Source: Brevibacillus_H sp049846925 (GTDB taxonomy: Bacteria; Bacillota; Bacilli; Brevibacillales; Brevibacillaceae). From it: 64,000 nucleotides of DNA. Under the pieces are notes generated by a model, which searched no databases, had not been told where the DNA came from, and worked only from the letters and a program-made list of their open reading frames with translations. The number at the start of each line of letters is the position of its first letter. Position 1 is the first letter of the stretch. Positions 51,701-59,989 of this stretch are shown here, piece after piece. The stretch is from assembly GCF_049846925.1 (NCBI RefSeq), contig NZ_JBNCMT010000010.1, forward strand, positions 1 through 64,000, read 5' to 3'. The position numbers were made by a program, and so were the translations under genes.

Positions 51701-53279
51701 TAAACGTGTAGACCCAACACTTTCCGTCAGGACTAACAAATAAAATGTGAACAGGAGTAAAATCACTGAACGGAATATTAAGGTACTTGTCTGTGTTGGA
51801 TGCATTTTCTCCTGGTGTATACCCTACATACCTTCCATTTTCAGAAGGAACTCCACCAATTTTATAGAAAAAATCTCCTTTTATTGGTGAAAAAACATCA
51901 GCTCCATTAAATTTACTTTTGTCGATGTCCCGAGATCCACCACTAGCAAGTTGTATAGTAGAAATACCAGTATCTTTGTCGATTTGGACATCCATCACAA
52001 CATCCCAAGAATCACACTCAGCATCTCCACCACCTGTAGAAGTGCTCAATTTGAATTCGTAGGAAATACAGTAATGCTTGTCCGTTGACTCAAAGCTTAT
52101 GGTTGTAGATGGACCTGTAACCAAAATATTGGTGAACTTACCATTATTACTTGTGAGTTTTTGCCCCCCAACAGTTAACGTACCTCCTATCAGTTCGTTC
52201 GTATTGGAGTCAACCACTTGAAGAGAATCTATTGTATTTATGTTTGTTGGAAGATTATATGTCCCGCTGCCATTATGCTGTAAGGTTACATTCGACTCTC
52301 CTGCAACAGATACGATGAAACTCGTATCCTTATCACAGGTTTCGTTTGGGGCTACTTCAAATTCAGCTATGATCGTCTTGGAGTTACTAATACTTGCTGA
52401 TCCTTGTACAGCCCGTCTGTGTTTATCTTGAAGCACCAGTGAAACCTCATAATGTCCGGGAATCGTTGTATCTGTGTATTCAAAGGTTTGGCTCCACAAA
52501 TACGGCAAGTCTACTGGGGTTCCAGTTCCGTTTATGATGGTATTATCCGTAATAAGCTTTTGCCATTGTGTACCGGTTGTTTTGTTAATTACTTGAATCG
52601 TATTAACAATAAACCCCTTATCATAAAAGGAATAGTCTTTCCCTCCAGCAGTAATTTTCACCTTTTCTTTGACGTTGTAAATAGATTTATCCGTGGAAAG
52701 CCATCCTTCGGGTTGAGGGCTGGATTGGTAATCCATCGTCATGAAGTAATCTCCGTTAGCCAACCTCTCCCATGTACCATTTGTATTACCACGACCACCC
52801 GAAGCTGCTGCAATTTCGGCGATATTGTATGCACGATATGAATTGCCAGAGTCTGTAATGTCACCATGATAGATTTCGGCACTGTAGATTGCATTTCCAC
52901 CTAACACATAGCCCGGATTACCACCGAATTTTTCAACCCATAAGGCGGCATCTGATGGATCTACATAACCCCATCCTCTATCTGCTTTTTCGCTCAAATC
53001 ACTAAAGGATGAAACATTCCCTACATAACCACCATTAATATTAACGCCAGAAATAGATAAACCATACATAACATTAGGCATTCCATTCCCAGTTATAAAA
53101 ATGCCGCTTGTTCCGCCAATTACATCTTTATTTTCGTTAATTGTCCCAACCCTAAGACCATGAGTATTTGGATAGTTAATGCCAGCAGTTGTGGGAGAAG
53201 GACGATACACAAACATAGATGCGATCAATGAAATGACTACGGAGATTTTTAAGAATTTAGAAAAAGTTTTACCCATCAC
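48702..53279 (-). CDS. Giant secreted modular protein with paired cysteines
   Basis: A 1525-residue exported protein. A signal peptide (about 1-32) and a 270-residue glycine/asparagine-rich N-terminal domain come first. Seven consecutive Ig-like modules follow, each with one cysteine at its start and one near its end: 315/404, 422/521, 538/659, 672/770, 783/877, 890/990 and 1004/1101. The end of each module reads like C-E-K-T-I-T-I. A Cys/Gly linker (about 1110-1130), a short coiled coil (about 1165-1205) and a 320-residue C-terminal domain complete it. No LPxTG or SLH motif is present. The start (GTG 53279 or ATG 53276) lies 2 bases after the SLH gene, so translation is coupled. The function is unknown; an adhesin or fibre is plausible. 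Confidence 0.8.
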   Translation of the reverse strand: MMGKTFSKFLKISVVISLIASMFVYRPSPTTAGINYPNTHGLRVGTINENKDVIGGTSGIFITGNGMPNVMYGLSISGVNINGGYVGNVSSFSDLSEKADRGWGYVDPSDAALWVEKFGGNPGYVLGGNAIYSAEIYHGDITDSGNSYRAYNIAEIAAASGGRGNTNGTWERLANGDYFMTMDYQSSPQPEGWLSTDKSIYNVKEKVKITAGGKDYSFYDKGFIVNTIQVINKTTGTQWQKLITDNTIINGTGTPVDLPYLWSQTFEYTDTTIPGHYEVSLVLQDKHRRAVQGSASISNSKTIIAEFEVAPNETCDKDTSFIVSVAGESNVTLQHNGSGTYNLPTNINTIDSLQVVDSNTNELIGGTLTVGGQKLTSNNGKFTNILVTGPSTTISFESTDKHYCISYEFKLSTSTGGGDAECDSWDVVMDVQIDKDTGISTIQLASGGSRDIDKSKFNGADVFSPIKGDFFYKIGGVPSENGRYVGYTPGENASNTDKYLNIPFSDFTPVHILFVSPDGKCWVYTFRLVDSSIKIEPCPKVYQTVDYGDYDYVEVEDGDIIEVDRNGSIEMFANYNSTSGGKKPAAVWWELEYPDGTKKFVGGEFNENNNFHNKPIEKINIPYGYDAGTQYNVFFDQVGQYKLRHIYTDTIWDDHEPPCKWEITITVKNVDCDDLILEAESQTGFFHFTGSGTLEDPYTGSLAAGDRVWAGVRARFQGNLIETTQYTITGGHLTEPETRGGGAFADYFYSFDPPRMYTIHAKINYKGQICEKTIYIRLAPYNCDQASVSVKVNESSEELDNGTLRLVMGQQPSYTVDFQALYSGSSSGVTGDWVLKKNGSTSSYTSNGSNPFSHTFSDISPGTYTLTIKVKKDSLICEKTITIELEGIQCSDLRIHLYDSENKTWKTQTNGSVIRESINSSNPVDWKLVVTNSEKNPSEGGIAVKVTWTADLPNQSSTKPTEYARNGTGRGIYKVKAVVTDSAYPQLANCEFTVEVEILDEVTCGTMYIWVHDETNPNGKLYPNNSEIKYIVPAGGKVPMVGLIIGTSPTDPGAAAVRSDWTGTRPNEYGGEELFYVTNNVGNGTYTITAVTNDVRFPKGCRYEITVVVTESGGPTDPGGGGCTTCEPGGTIDGGKMKILVYDSENRLLTGQNDGVWEREPARIEVEIDQSKIMAALHQVDAEINQAIQKKIAELEQKYADLKYEGVLVTATPTNWSAQNNPQTKWPSHVRLNVDGPGGNSEFQLNPATPRQSNTFTLTGIPTQTTWRADLHAQNYHAKVDGFQIEAAYSVRFDVTFQECEMESPGEDEEGNPLPEEKVCKPGNDSDEIGNTYTINVGGDETWFEVFEPNATSVLAHTSEWLDYHSRDRYKQSQPGDFYAGERILTRVHLEERHRHPVSGKFPQIQGAKAWIYETGKNGGNLQSTLSLTQESLTLWKGASRNVPKLGLREEGVDTPLMGDKQKGFAKGGHYAVYFQVTFQYGITKGFIFPNKNTLTGHQESDYKRQFTIIANAWERQGIRNHTKQ

Positions 53280-53281
53280 TC

Positions 53282-54154
53282 CTATAACAACCGTCTCTCT
53301 CTTTTAAGGTTAGGAAAAGTAGGATATATGTATCTTGTCATTACTTTTTTATAAGTAAAGCTTATTGCAGCAAATTCGATTGTTTTTACTTCATTACTTT
53401 TGAAGGAGAACGCTTTTGCTTCTTCAATATACACAGACTCTTTATTCGGATCTTTAAAAAATACTGATACTATGATTCTCTTGTCCTTCCCGAAAGACGG
53501 CACTTTACCTGATAGAATACCATTGGAAATTTTCAACGAGTTATGGAACTGCTGAGCGATCCGATCCCCTTCTTGGAACATTTTCAAATCGCTATCCACC
53601 AGCTTTAAAAATGTCGCCACATACCCTCTTTTCGCAGGATATTCTTCATGCAACTTCCCATCCGGGTATTTAAACATAAGCTTCCTTACCATCAAACTTA
53701 TCCCAGGAGTATAGCCTTTAGGTTCTTTTTTTACATTGTAAAAAGGCTTCCAAGCATTCAAAAAGATTTTAGCCATTTCCCCCCTAGTCAGTGGATGATT
53801 CGGGTCAATCGTGATTCCATCCAAAAATCCTGCATATTTCGCTTTCTCATAGATCGCTTTCGCCCAATGAGCATTTAACTCAGGAATCGGCGTTTGACCA
53901 GTCACTCGAAATTGGGCAACTAGACTAGCTAGAAATTGAGACTGTGTAATGGGGACGTCTGGCTTAAAAGAACCGTCTGCATTCTTCCACATCAGCTTAT
54001 TTTGAATGGCCCAATCTATTTGAGCTTTTGCCCAGTGGTTTGCATAATCGGACTGCACAGAAACCGCTTTTGACGTCTGTGCATTGACCTGTGGGGCGAT
54101 CCCTCCCAGCAACATAGTAGAAATCAACACACTACTTACGATCCTTCTCATCAT
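53282..54154 (-). CDS. Secreted SLH-domain protein
   Basis: 290 residues with a signal peptide ending VNAQ and two clear S-layer homology domains (YANHWAKAQIDWAI... at about 37-85 and NAHWAKAIYEKA... at about 93-140). A less conserved third repeat may follow. SLH domains bind pyruvylated secondary wall polysaccharide, which holds the protein to the wall. The C-terminal part (about 180-290) is beta-rich and unrecognised. Its ATG (54154) overlaps the end of the gene before it by 23 bases, and its stop is 2 bases ahead of the giant gene, so the three genes form one coupled operon. Likely role: wall anchor for the giant protein (inference). Confidence 0.8.
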   Translation of the reverse strand: MMRRIVSSVLISTMLLGGIAPQVNAQTSKAVSVQSDYANHWAKAQIDWAIQNKLMWKNADGSFKPDVPITQSQFLASLVAQFRVTGQTPIPELNAHWAKAIYEKAKYAGFLDGITIDPNHPLTRGEMAKIFLNAWKPFYNVKKEPKGYTPGISLMVRKLMFKYPDGKLHEEYPAKRGYVATFLKLVDSDLKMFQEGDRIAQQFHNSLKISNGILSGKVPSFGKDKRIIVSVFFKDPNKESVYIEEAKAFSFKSNEVKTIEFAAISFTYKKVMTRYIYPTFPNLKRERRLL

Positions 54155-54740
54155 TACCCTTTCCCCCCGCTTGTCCGATATTTCCCACCATCAACTCATC
54201 CATCTTCCGCAACAACACCAAGGCCTCTCCAACACTCACAGGTGTATTCGCACCCCCAGTGTGTTTAACCCAGGCTTGCACCTCTTCAAGCGCAACCGTG
54301 TCCTTTTCTGTCTTCTTGTTGATCGCTTTCATCACGAATTTGGTTGTGTCTTGAAAAGAAATCTCCTTGTCAGGTGCGATTTGGCAGGAACAATCGATTA
54401 ATCCTTCCTGCTTTGCCGTGGCATAATGGGGAGCTGCCCAGTGATTTTCCGCTCCTTTAGGAACAATGACTCCCTGTTTCTTTGGCTTGTAGATGGTCAT
54501 GAGTATTTTGAGGAATTCCGCCTGCGTTAGCTTCTGCTCAACCGTCGTATTTGCTGAGATAAGACCTGCTGATTTCGCCCACTCTTCATTACCCTGCATC
54601 TTTTGCGAGAGAGTTGTAGAGAAACTCCCATTAGCAACCACAATTCCCCCGGCAAAGGAAAGAACCATTCCGATACATGCAAAAATGAAAATTTTCGTCC
54701 CGATCCATGTTGTCAGTTGATGCTTCTTCCGTTCACTCAA
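54132..54740 (-). CDS. Membrane-anchored protein with degenerate SLH repeats
   Basis: About 202 residues. The best start is TTG 54740, 7 bases after GGGAGGGG. A short basic N terminus (SERKKHQ) and a single hydrophobic segment (TKIFIFACIGMVLSFAGGIVVA) suggest a membrane anchor or uncleaved signal. Two weak SLH-like repeats follow (NEEWAKSAGLISANTTVEQKL and ENHWAAPHYATAKQEGL), then a polar G/K/D tail. A CSC pair near 117-119 is unusual. First gene of the surface operon; it may link membrane and wall layers. Confidence 0.68.
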   Translation of the reverse strand: MSERKKHQLTTWIGTKIFIFACIGMVLSFAGGIVVANGSFSTTLSQKMQGNEEWAKSAGLISANTTVEQKLTQAEFLKILMTIYKPKKQGVIVPKGAENHWAAPHYATAKQEGLIDCSCQIAPDKEISFQDTTKFVMKAINKKTEKDTVALEEVQAWVKHTGGANTPVSVGEALVLLRKMDELMVGNIGQAGGKGNDEKDRK

Positions 54741-54799
54741 AAGGTACCCCTCCCTTTCTGACCCAAAAGCCGACAAATAATTTTTAGTAATATTACCAA

Positions 54800-54830
54800 A
54801 TTATAGTATGTTGCAACGACTACTGTACAA
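54800..54830 (-). promoter_or_regulatory. Possible promoter of the surface operon
   Basis: TTGTAC (54830-54825) and a perfect TATAAT (54805-54800) on the minus strand, but with a long 19-base spacer, so either weak or activator-dependent. Confidence 0.4.
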
Positions 54831-54888
54831 GGTATTATTTCCAAATTTTGTTTTGAGCCCTATCTAGTATCCCTTATCAAATTAGGAC

Positions 54889-54918
54889 AAAAAAAGACAA
54901 CCCCATTGTGGGATTGTC
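54889..54918 (-). terminator. Intrinsic terminator after ywgA
   Basis: Ten-pair stem with one mismatch (54896-54905 and 54909-54918) followed on the minus strand by seven T. Confidence 0.85.
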
Positions 54919-54945
54919 TCCAAATTTCATTCATATCTACTTCTT

Positions 54946-55449
54946 CTAGTTCGTTAATTCGCGCAACTCCGCAATAAACTCAATCGCCTTATCGATCTCT
55001 TCATCGGTATATCGCTGTTTGCTCTTTAACGTAAAGACTTTGTTTTTCATCTCTTCGAAAGAAAGCTGATCAAAATATAATACCGTCGATACGAGTTCCA
55101 AAAAGCGCGAATTCTCTTCATTCATTCGTTTAATCAGGTATGTACCATGTCCCAATTCAACATTTTGATACCGTAAAAACTCTCGTCCCGCTTCATTCAC
55201 TGTATAACGATAGGTGTCAATTGCACCTTTTGTCTCTTTCTGTTCATCCAACAGACCCAAATTACATAGCTCGTCCACTCGCACCGTCAATTCTTCCGAG
55301 TACGGCCCGTACATGTGGAAACTAAAATGCTCATCAAAATCAACACGGAGTTTCTTGGCGATATAAACCATCTTGTGTAATTTCTTTCGTCCTGTTACTT
55401 CGCCAACCACTTCCACGAGGCTCATGATTTTGGCGTGCCCCTTAAACAT
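54946..55449 (-). CDS. ywgA: YwgA family protein
   Basis: 167-residue conserved protein of unknown function. The family signature VTGRKKLHKMVYIAKKL is near 18-34, followed by FSFHMYGPYSEELT. The sequence looks like a winged-helix-type fold. Its ATG overlaps the TAA stop of ywfO (ATGTTTAA), so translation is coupled, and the pair ywfO-ywgA is conserved in Bacillus. A joint role with the HD phosphohydrolase is likely, but its nature is not known. Confidence 0.85.
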   Translation of the reverse strand: MFKGHAKIMSLVEVVGEVTGRKKLHKMVYIAKKLRVDFDEHFSFHMYGPYSEELTVRVDELCNLGLLDEQKETKGAIDTYRYTVNEAGREFLRYQNVELGHGTYLIKRMNEENSRFLELVSTVLYFDQLSFEEMKNKVFTLKSKQRYTDEEIDKAIEFIAELRELTN

Positions 55450-56734
55450 CCTCCATCACTCCCAGGCGTTCTCGAATTTTCAATGATAGATTCTGTGGCA
55501 AAGCCATGATTCTATCGAGAGGAATATACAGTTTATGATCAAATCTACGCTTCCCGCTGATTGATTCTACAATCTCTGATTTGGTGGAAAGCTCCTGCAG
55601 TTGACCAGATGGCATTAACAACATAATCGGGATGCGTTCCTCTTCTCCCGGACGGTAAAAATCGTAAGGCAGGTCAGAAGTAGAGTCTACCTCCACATAA
55701 TAGGCAGGGTCAATACCTGCTTCCCGCATCAGTTGTTTGATTTCTTCCAGCTCGCGATAATGCCTCGGATTAAATTCGACGTATTTAAACAAATTCCTGT
55801 CAATAAAGCGATTACATAAATCGGATAATATTGGATCTTCCTCTTCGCCCCATTGATGCAGATAGTAGAAGGCGATCGCTTCATCCAATGCAAGGTAATC
55901 CTTGATTGTGATTCGATCCTGGAAAAACGGCAAAAAATGCTTAGGCTCCACGGTAAACAAATATCCCTGCTGATAGAGGTGTTTTGCCCTCAGGAAAATC
56001 TTGCAAAGTACCACCTCTGCACTGCGTGTAACCGGATGGAAATATACCTGCCAGTACATTTGGTAGCGAGACATGATATAGTCCTCGACTGCATGCATCC
56101 CGCTGTATTTGATCACCGCACCATCTTCATGAGGGCGCATCACGCGAAGAATTCGCTCAATATCAAAATTTCCGTAGTTTACGCCTGTATAGTAGGCATC
56201 CCGCAACAAATAGTCCATCCGGTCAGCATCGATTTGACTCGAGATCAGGCTGATGATCAGTTTGTTTTCATAGGTTTTATCAATTACTTCTGCCACGCTT
56301 TGGGGAAAATGGTCACCCATCGTGCGTAAAATCCGATTGATTTCTGTATCGCCAAGCAGAATTTTTTTGGTCCAGTCTTCATGATGAAAACGGAATACCT
56401 TTTCAAAAGAGTGAGAAAACGGACCGTGTCCCACGTCGTGAAGCAGCGCCGAACACATGCACAATAATCGTTCTTCTCGGGTAAGATTAGCCCTTCCTTC
56501 AAAGGTTTCGAGGATACGGCGCATGATTTCATAGACGCCCAAAGAATGGTTAAATCGGCTGTGCTCTCCGCCGTGAAACGTGAGAAAGCTGGTTCCCAGT
56601 TGCTTGATCCGGCGCAATCGCTGAAATTCTCGAGAATTAATCAAATCCCAAATAAGCTTTTCTCTTACATGTACATAGCGATGAACGGGGTCCTTGAACA
56701 CCTTTTCTTCTTGTAAAAGCTGCGGCTCTTGCAT
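55442..56734 (-). CDS. ywfO: HD-domain phosphohydrolase YwfO
   Basis: 430-residue metal-dependent hydrolase of the dGTPase-like HD group. The start is ATG 56734 (MQEPQLLQEEKVFKDPVH), 8 bases after GGGAGAG. The HD metal ligands are seen as GEHSRFNHSLG, then LLHDVGHGPFSH, then DADRMDYLLRD. Related proteins hydrolyse dNTPs, and an alarmone-sensing role has been reported for B. subtilis YwfO-type enzymes. The exact substrate here is not readable. Coupled to ywgA. Confidence 0.88.
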   Translation of the reverse strand: MQEPQLLQEEKVFKDPVHRYVHVREKLIWDLINSREFQRLRRIKQLGTSFLTFHGGEHSRFNHSLGVYEIMRRILETFEGRANLTREERLLCMCSALLHDVGHGPFSHSFEKVFRFHHEDWTKKILLGDTEINRILRTMGDHFPQSVAEVIDKTYENKLIISLISSQIDADRMDYLLRDAYYTGVNYGNFDIERILRVMRPHEDGAVIKYSGMHAVEDYIMSRYQMYWQVYFHPVTRSAEVVLCKIFLRAKHLYQQGYLFTVEPKHFLPFFQDRITIKDYLALDEAIAFYYLHQWGEEEDPILSDLCNRFIDRNLFKYVEFNPRHYRELEEIKQLMREAGIDPAYYVEVDSTSDLPYDFYRPGEEERIPIMLLMPSGQLQELSTKSEIVESISGKRRFDHKLYIPLDRIMALPQNLSLKIRERLGVMEDV

Positions 56735-56822
56735 ACCTTGGACTCTCCCTTCTCCAACGGAGGATGCGCATCTCACAAACCATTATCTACCATTATACCA
56801 AAAGATTAAGGCAAACTTAATG

Positions 56823-56851
56823 AAAAAGAGACTCCGAACACCGGAGCCTCT
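56823..56851 (-). terminator. Intrinsic terminator after the RND operon
   Basis: Ten-pair stem with one mismatch (56827-56836 and 56842-56851) followed on the minus strand by TTTTCA. Confidence 0.8.
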
Positions 56852-56873
56852 TTACTATTTTTCGGTTGTCCTT

Positions 56874-59800
56874 CTATGAGTACAAATCCGCACCAGGCCC
56901 GTAGAGATCAGGACGTTTGGCTGCTTTTTTCGCTAGCTTCTTGTCTTTACGAATTGCCAGCACCGTATAGAAGGACGGAACAACAATCAATGTAAGCATC
57001 GTCGAGAAAATCAGACCAAAGATAATCGTTACGGCGAGCGGTTTGAACAGAACATCTCCGGTAATAGCGAGTGGAGATAACCCTGCAACGGCAGTCATTG
57101 TGGTTAACAAAATCGGACGAAGACGAGCTTCCCCTGCTTGAATAACCGCCTGTTTCAGTTCTACTCCGGCATGACGTGCTTCCTCGATAAACTCGATCAA
57201 CACGATACCGTTACGCACAACGATACCCGAGAGTGAAATGACACCCATCATCGTCATAAAACCTAGTGGCGTTTGTGTGATAAACAAACCAATCAAACTG
57301 CCTGCAAAGGCAAGGTAAACCGTACTCATCACCAGCACTGGTATTGTCAGTGAATAGAACTGCATGGCGATCAAAATAACAATCAGGAATACTACGATGA
57401 TGGACAATTTCCCCATATCGATGAAGATATCCGTTTGTTTGGACGTTTCACCCGCTACCTCCCAACGATAGCCATCAGGGAACTCGATGCCTTGAACAAG
57501 CGGCTTCACGTCGTTCATTACTTCTGTTGCCGTTCTTCCCTCTACATCGGACGAAACGGTTACGACACGGGACAAATCACGATGCGGAATTCGTTGAATA
57601 CTAAACGTTGGCTTCAACTCCGCAATCTGGGACAGCGGAATTTGTTCCCCACGGAGATTCGGCACCGTCAGACGTTGGAACACAACTTGTGGATCTTCTT
57701 GTGCAGAAGTAGAGTACAGCTTGATGTCGATCAAATCGTTCCCGGTATCGTATTCGCTGAACGGCAAACCTTCACCAACCAGTCGAATGGTCCGGGTCAA
57801 ATCCGTATAGTTTACAAGCTTCTGATCCATTAATTCCTTGTTCACAACAAACTCTAAGGAGTAGCGTTCAATACCGAAATCATCTTTTACATCGAAGGTT
57901 CCAGGAACCTTTGAAACCTTATCCTGCACCTGCTGAGAAAGGCTGCGAAGGGTGTTGATATCTTCCCCGTAAATGCGGATAACCACCGGCATCCCTACAG
58001 GAGGACCTGCTTCCAGCTCTTTTGGAATGACACTTGCTTCCGGGAATTGCTTCTTGAACTCATCTCCCCAGACGTCGACCAAATCAACTGTTTTTACTTT
58101 TTTATTGTCCACTTTGACAACCAACTGACCTACTGTGGCACCATCTCCTGCACCAACGTCTCCGCCGAACATTTTCGGAGCACTTCCGCCAACATAGCTG
58201 GAAACCATGGTCACATGCTCTTGCTTGCGGATATAGTCAGAAACTTCACGGACAATGCGGTCCGTCTCCTGAATCGAGCTTCCCACAGGAACACGGATAT
58301 TTACCAGCATTTCTGGTCGGTCATCAACCGGGAATAACTGTATCGGTGTCATCGGAATCAAGAAATAGGCAGATGTACCAATCATTACACCGACCAGCCC
58401 CGTCATTAGCGGACGTTTCAGCATACGTGGCATCAGATTCTTGGAATACCAGTTAATTAACTGAACGAACTGCTTGCCAAGGAGTCCGGCTGGCTTGCGA
58501 TAGCTTTCAACCCCTTTTTTTGAGCGTTGCTCATTCCATTGACGGAAAATCGGAATAATGGAAAGGGACATGATCATCGACGCAATCATGGTTAATGAAA
58601 TAATGGTTGGAATCGGCTTGATAAATTGACCTACATCGCCCTGCAAGAATAACAAAGGTGCAAACGACGCAATCGTAGCCAGCGTTGCAGTCAAAATCGA
58701 AATTGAAACTTCTTTGGCACCATTTACTGACGCTCGGAACGGTTTTTCCCGCAGCACCGTCAATCGACGTTCGATGTTGTCATTGACTACAACGGCGTCA
58801 TCCACAAGGATTCCCAATACGATAATCAAGCCAACAATGGTCATTTGGTTCAAAGTGATTCCCATCGGCGGCAAGAAAATCAGACCAATGGCAACCGAGA
58901 TCGGAATAGCCAAGGCAACTACAAAAGAAGTAGTCAGGTTAAGACCCAACGTACAAACAAGCAACACGGCGATAACCGCAATTCCCATCTCACGGGCCAA
59001 ATCACCGAATAAGATCGAAACCCGCTCGGTTTGAGAAAAGATCGTTTCTTTCTTTGCCCATGCTGGCAAGCCCTTCTCCAGGGTCTTCATCATCTCATCG
59101 ACACGTTCCTGAAGCGCTGGGACGTCGCTGCCTGTCTCTGCGTTGATACTCATAGAAACAGCAGGTTTCCCGTTATGGTAAGCAAAGAACGTAACTTTTT
59201 CTGTCGTTAAACTAGCTTTGCCAATGTCCCGGAGATAGATAGGAAATCCTTCTTGTGAACGGCTAATAATGACATTCTCAAGCGATTTCGGGTCTTTGAC
59301 ATCCTGAATTTTTAATTGATAAGTTCTGTTGTTTACATCATAGTCACCTAAAGGAATTCGTTCATTCTCTGACTTGATGGCATTCAATACTTGGCCCCAA
59401 GAGATGCCAAATTGTTGGAGTTTTTGTGTATCGACATCAATTCGTACTTCTTGCTCCGGCAATCCATCAATGGTCACATCGGCAACTCCTGGAATGGTAC
59501 GCAACTGGTCCTTCCAAGACTTCATCATGTCACGCATGCTGTACAACTGCTCACGTGTGTCTGCCGTAATGTTGAAGGTTTGCACAAATGTACGGTTCAA
59601 ATCGTCGTTGATAATTGGTTGTTTCGCATCAGCAGGAAGATCCTTCTCAGCATCCTTTACTTTTTTTCGAAGTTCATCCCACTTCTGTTTTGCGTCCACT
59701 TCCGGTTTGGCCTCGACAACAATGACGGATACCCCGAGGCTCGAAGAAGAAGATACATAATTAAGACCTTGCAGTTCATTAATTTTTTCTTCAATTTTTT

Positions 59801-59987
59801 TCGTTACCGTTTGCTCTACTTTTTCAGGTGAAGCTCCAGGCAGAATCGTCGTCACGGTTGCTATGCTTACGATAATATCTGGCGCTTCCTGACGAGGTAA
59901 TTGAAAAAAACTGAGGAACCCGACCATCATCACCATGACGAAAAACAGCAGGGTGATTTTACGTTTCCTGACGATGTATTCGATCAC
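56874..59987 (-). CDS. RND-family efflux permease
   Basis: Inner-membrane proton-driven exporter of 1037 residues in the AcrB/SwrC (HAE) family. Transmembrane helix 1 (about 10-28), a large extracellular porter loop, helices 2-6 with the charged GILVDDAVVVNDNIERR of helix 4, a second loop and helices 7-12 are in the normal order. Translation starts at GTG 59987, 2 bases after the adaptor gene stop and behind AGGGGG, so the two are coupled. In Gram-positives such pumps export lipopeptides or drugs; the substrate here is unknown. Confidence 0.92.
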   Translation of the reverse strand: MIEYIVRKRKITLLFFVMVMMVGFLSFFQLPRQEAPDIIVSIATVTTILPGASPEKVEQTVTKKIEEKINELQGLNYVSSSSSLGVSVIVVEAKPEVDAKQKWDELRKKVKDAEKDLPADAKQPIINDDLNRTFVQTFNITADTREQLYSMRDMMKSWKDQLRTIPGVADVTIDGLPEQEVRIDVDTQKLQQFGISWGQVLNAIKSENERIPLGDYDVNNRTYQLKIQDVKDPKSLENVIISRSQEGFPIYLRDIGKASLTTEKVTFFAYHNGKPAVSMSINAETGSDVPALQERVDEMMKTLEKGLPAWAKKETIFSQTERVSILFGDLAREMGIAVIAVLLVCTLGLNLTTSFVVALAIPISVAIGLIFLPPMGITLNQMTIVGLIIVLGILVDDAVVVNDNIERRLTVLREKPFRASVNGAKEVSISILTATLATIASFAPLLFLQGDVGQFIKPIPTIISLTMIASMIMSLSIIPIFRQWNEQRSKKGVESYRKPAGLLGKQFVQLINWYSKNLMPRMLKRPLMTGLVGVMIGTSAYFLIPMTPIQLFPVDDRPEMLVNIRVPVGSSIQETDRIVREVSDYIRKQEHVTMVSSYVGGSAPKMFGGDVGAGDGATVGQLVVKVDNKKVKTVDLVDVWGDEFKKQFPEASVIPKELEAGPPVGMPVVIRIYGEDINTLRSLSQQVQDKVSKVPGTFDVKDDFGIERYSLEFVVNKELMDQKLVNYTDLTRTIRLVGEGLPFSEYDTGNDLIDIKLYSTSAQEDPQVVFQRLTVPNLRGEQIPLSQIAELKPTFSIQRIPHRDLSRVVTVSSDVEGRTATEVMNDVKPLVQGIEFPDGYRWEVAGETSKQTDIFIDMGKLSIIVVFLIVILIAMQFYSLTIPVLVMSTVYLAFAGSLIGLFITQTPLGFMTMMGVISLSGIVVRNGIVLIEFIEEARHAGVELKQAVIQAGEARLRPILLTTMTAVAGLSPLAITGDVLFKPLAVTIIFGLIFSTMLTLIVVPSFYTVLAIRKDKKLAKKAAKRPDLYGPGADLYS

Positions 59988-59989
59988 GA

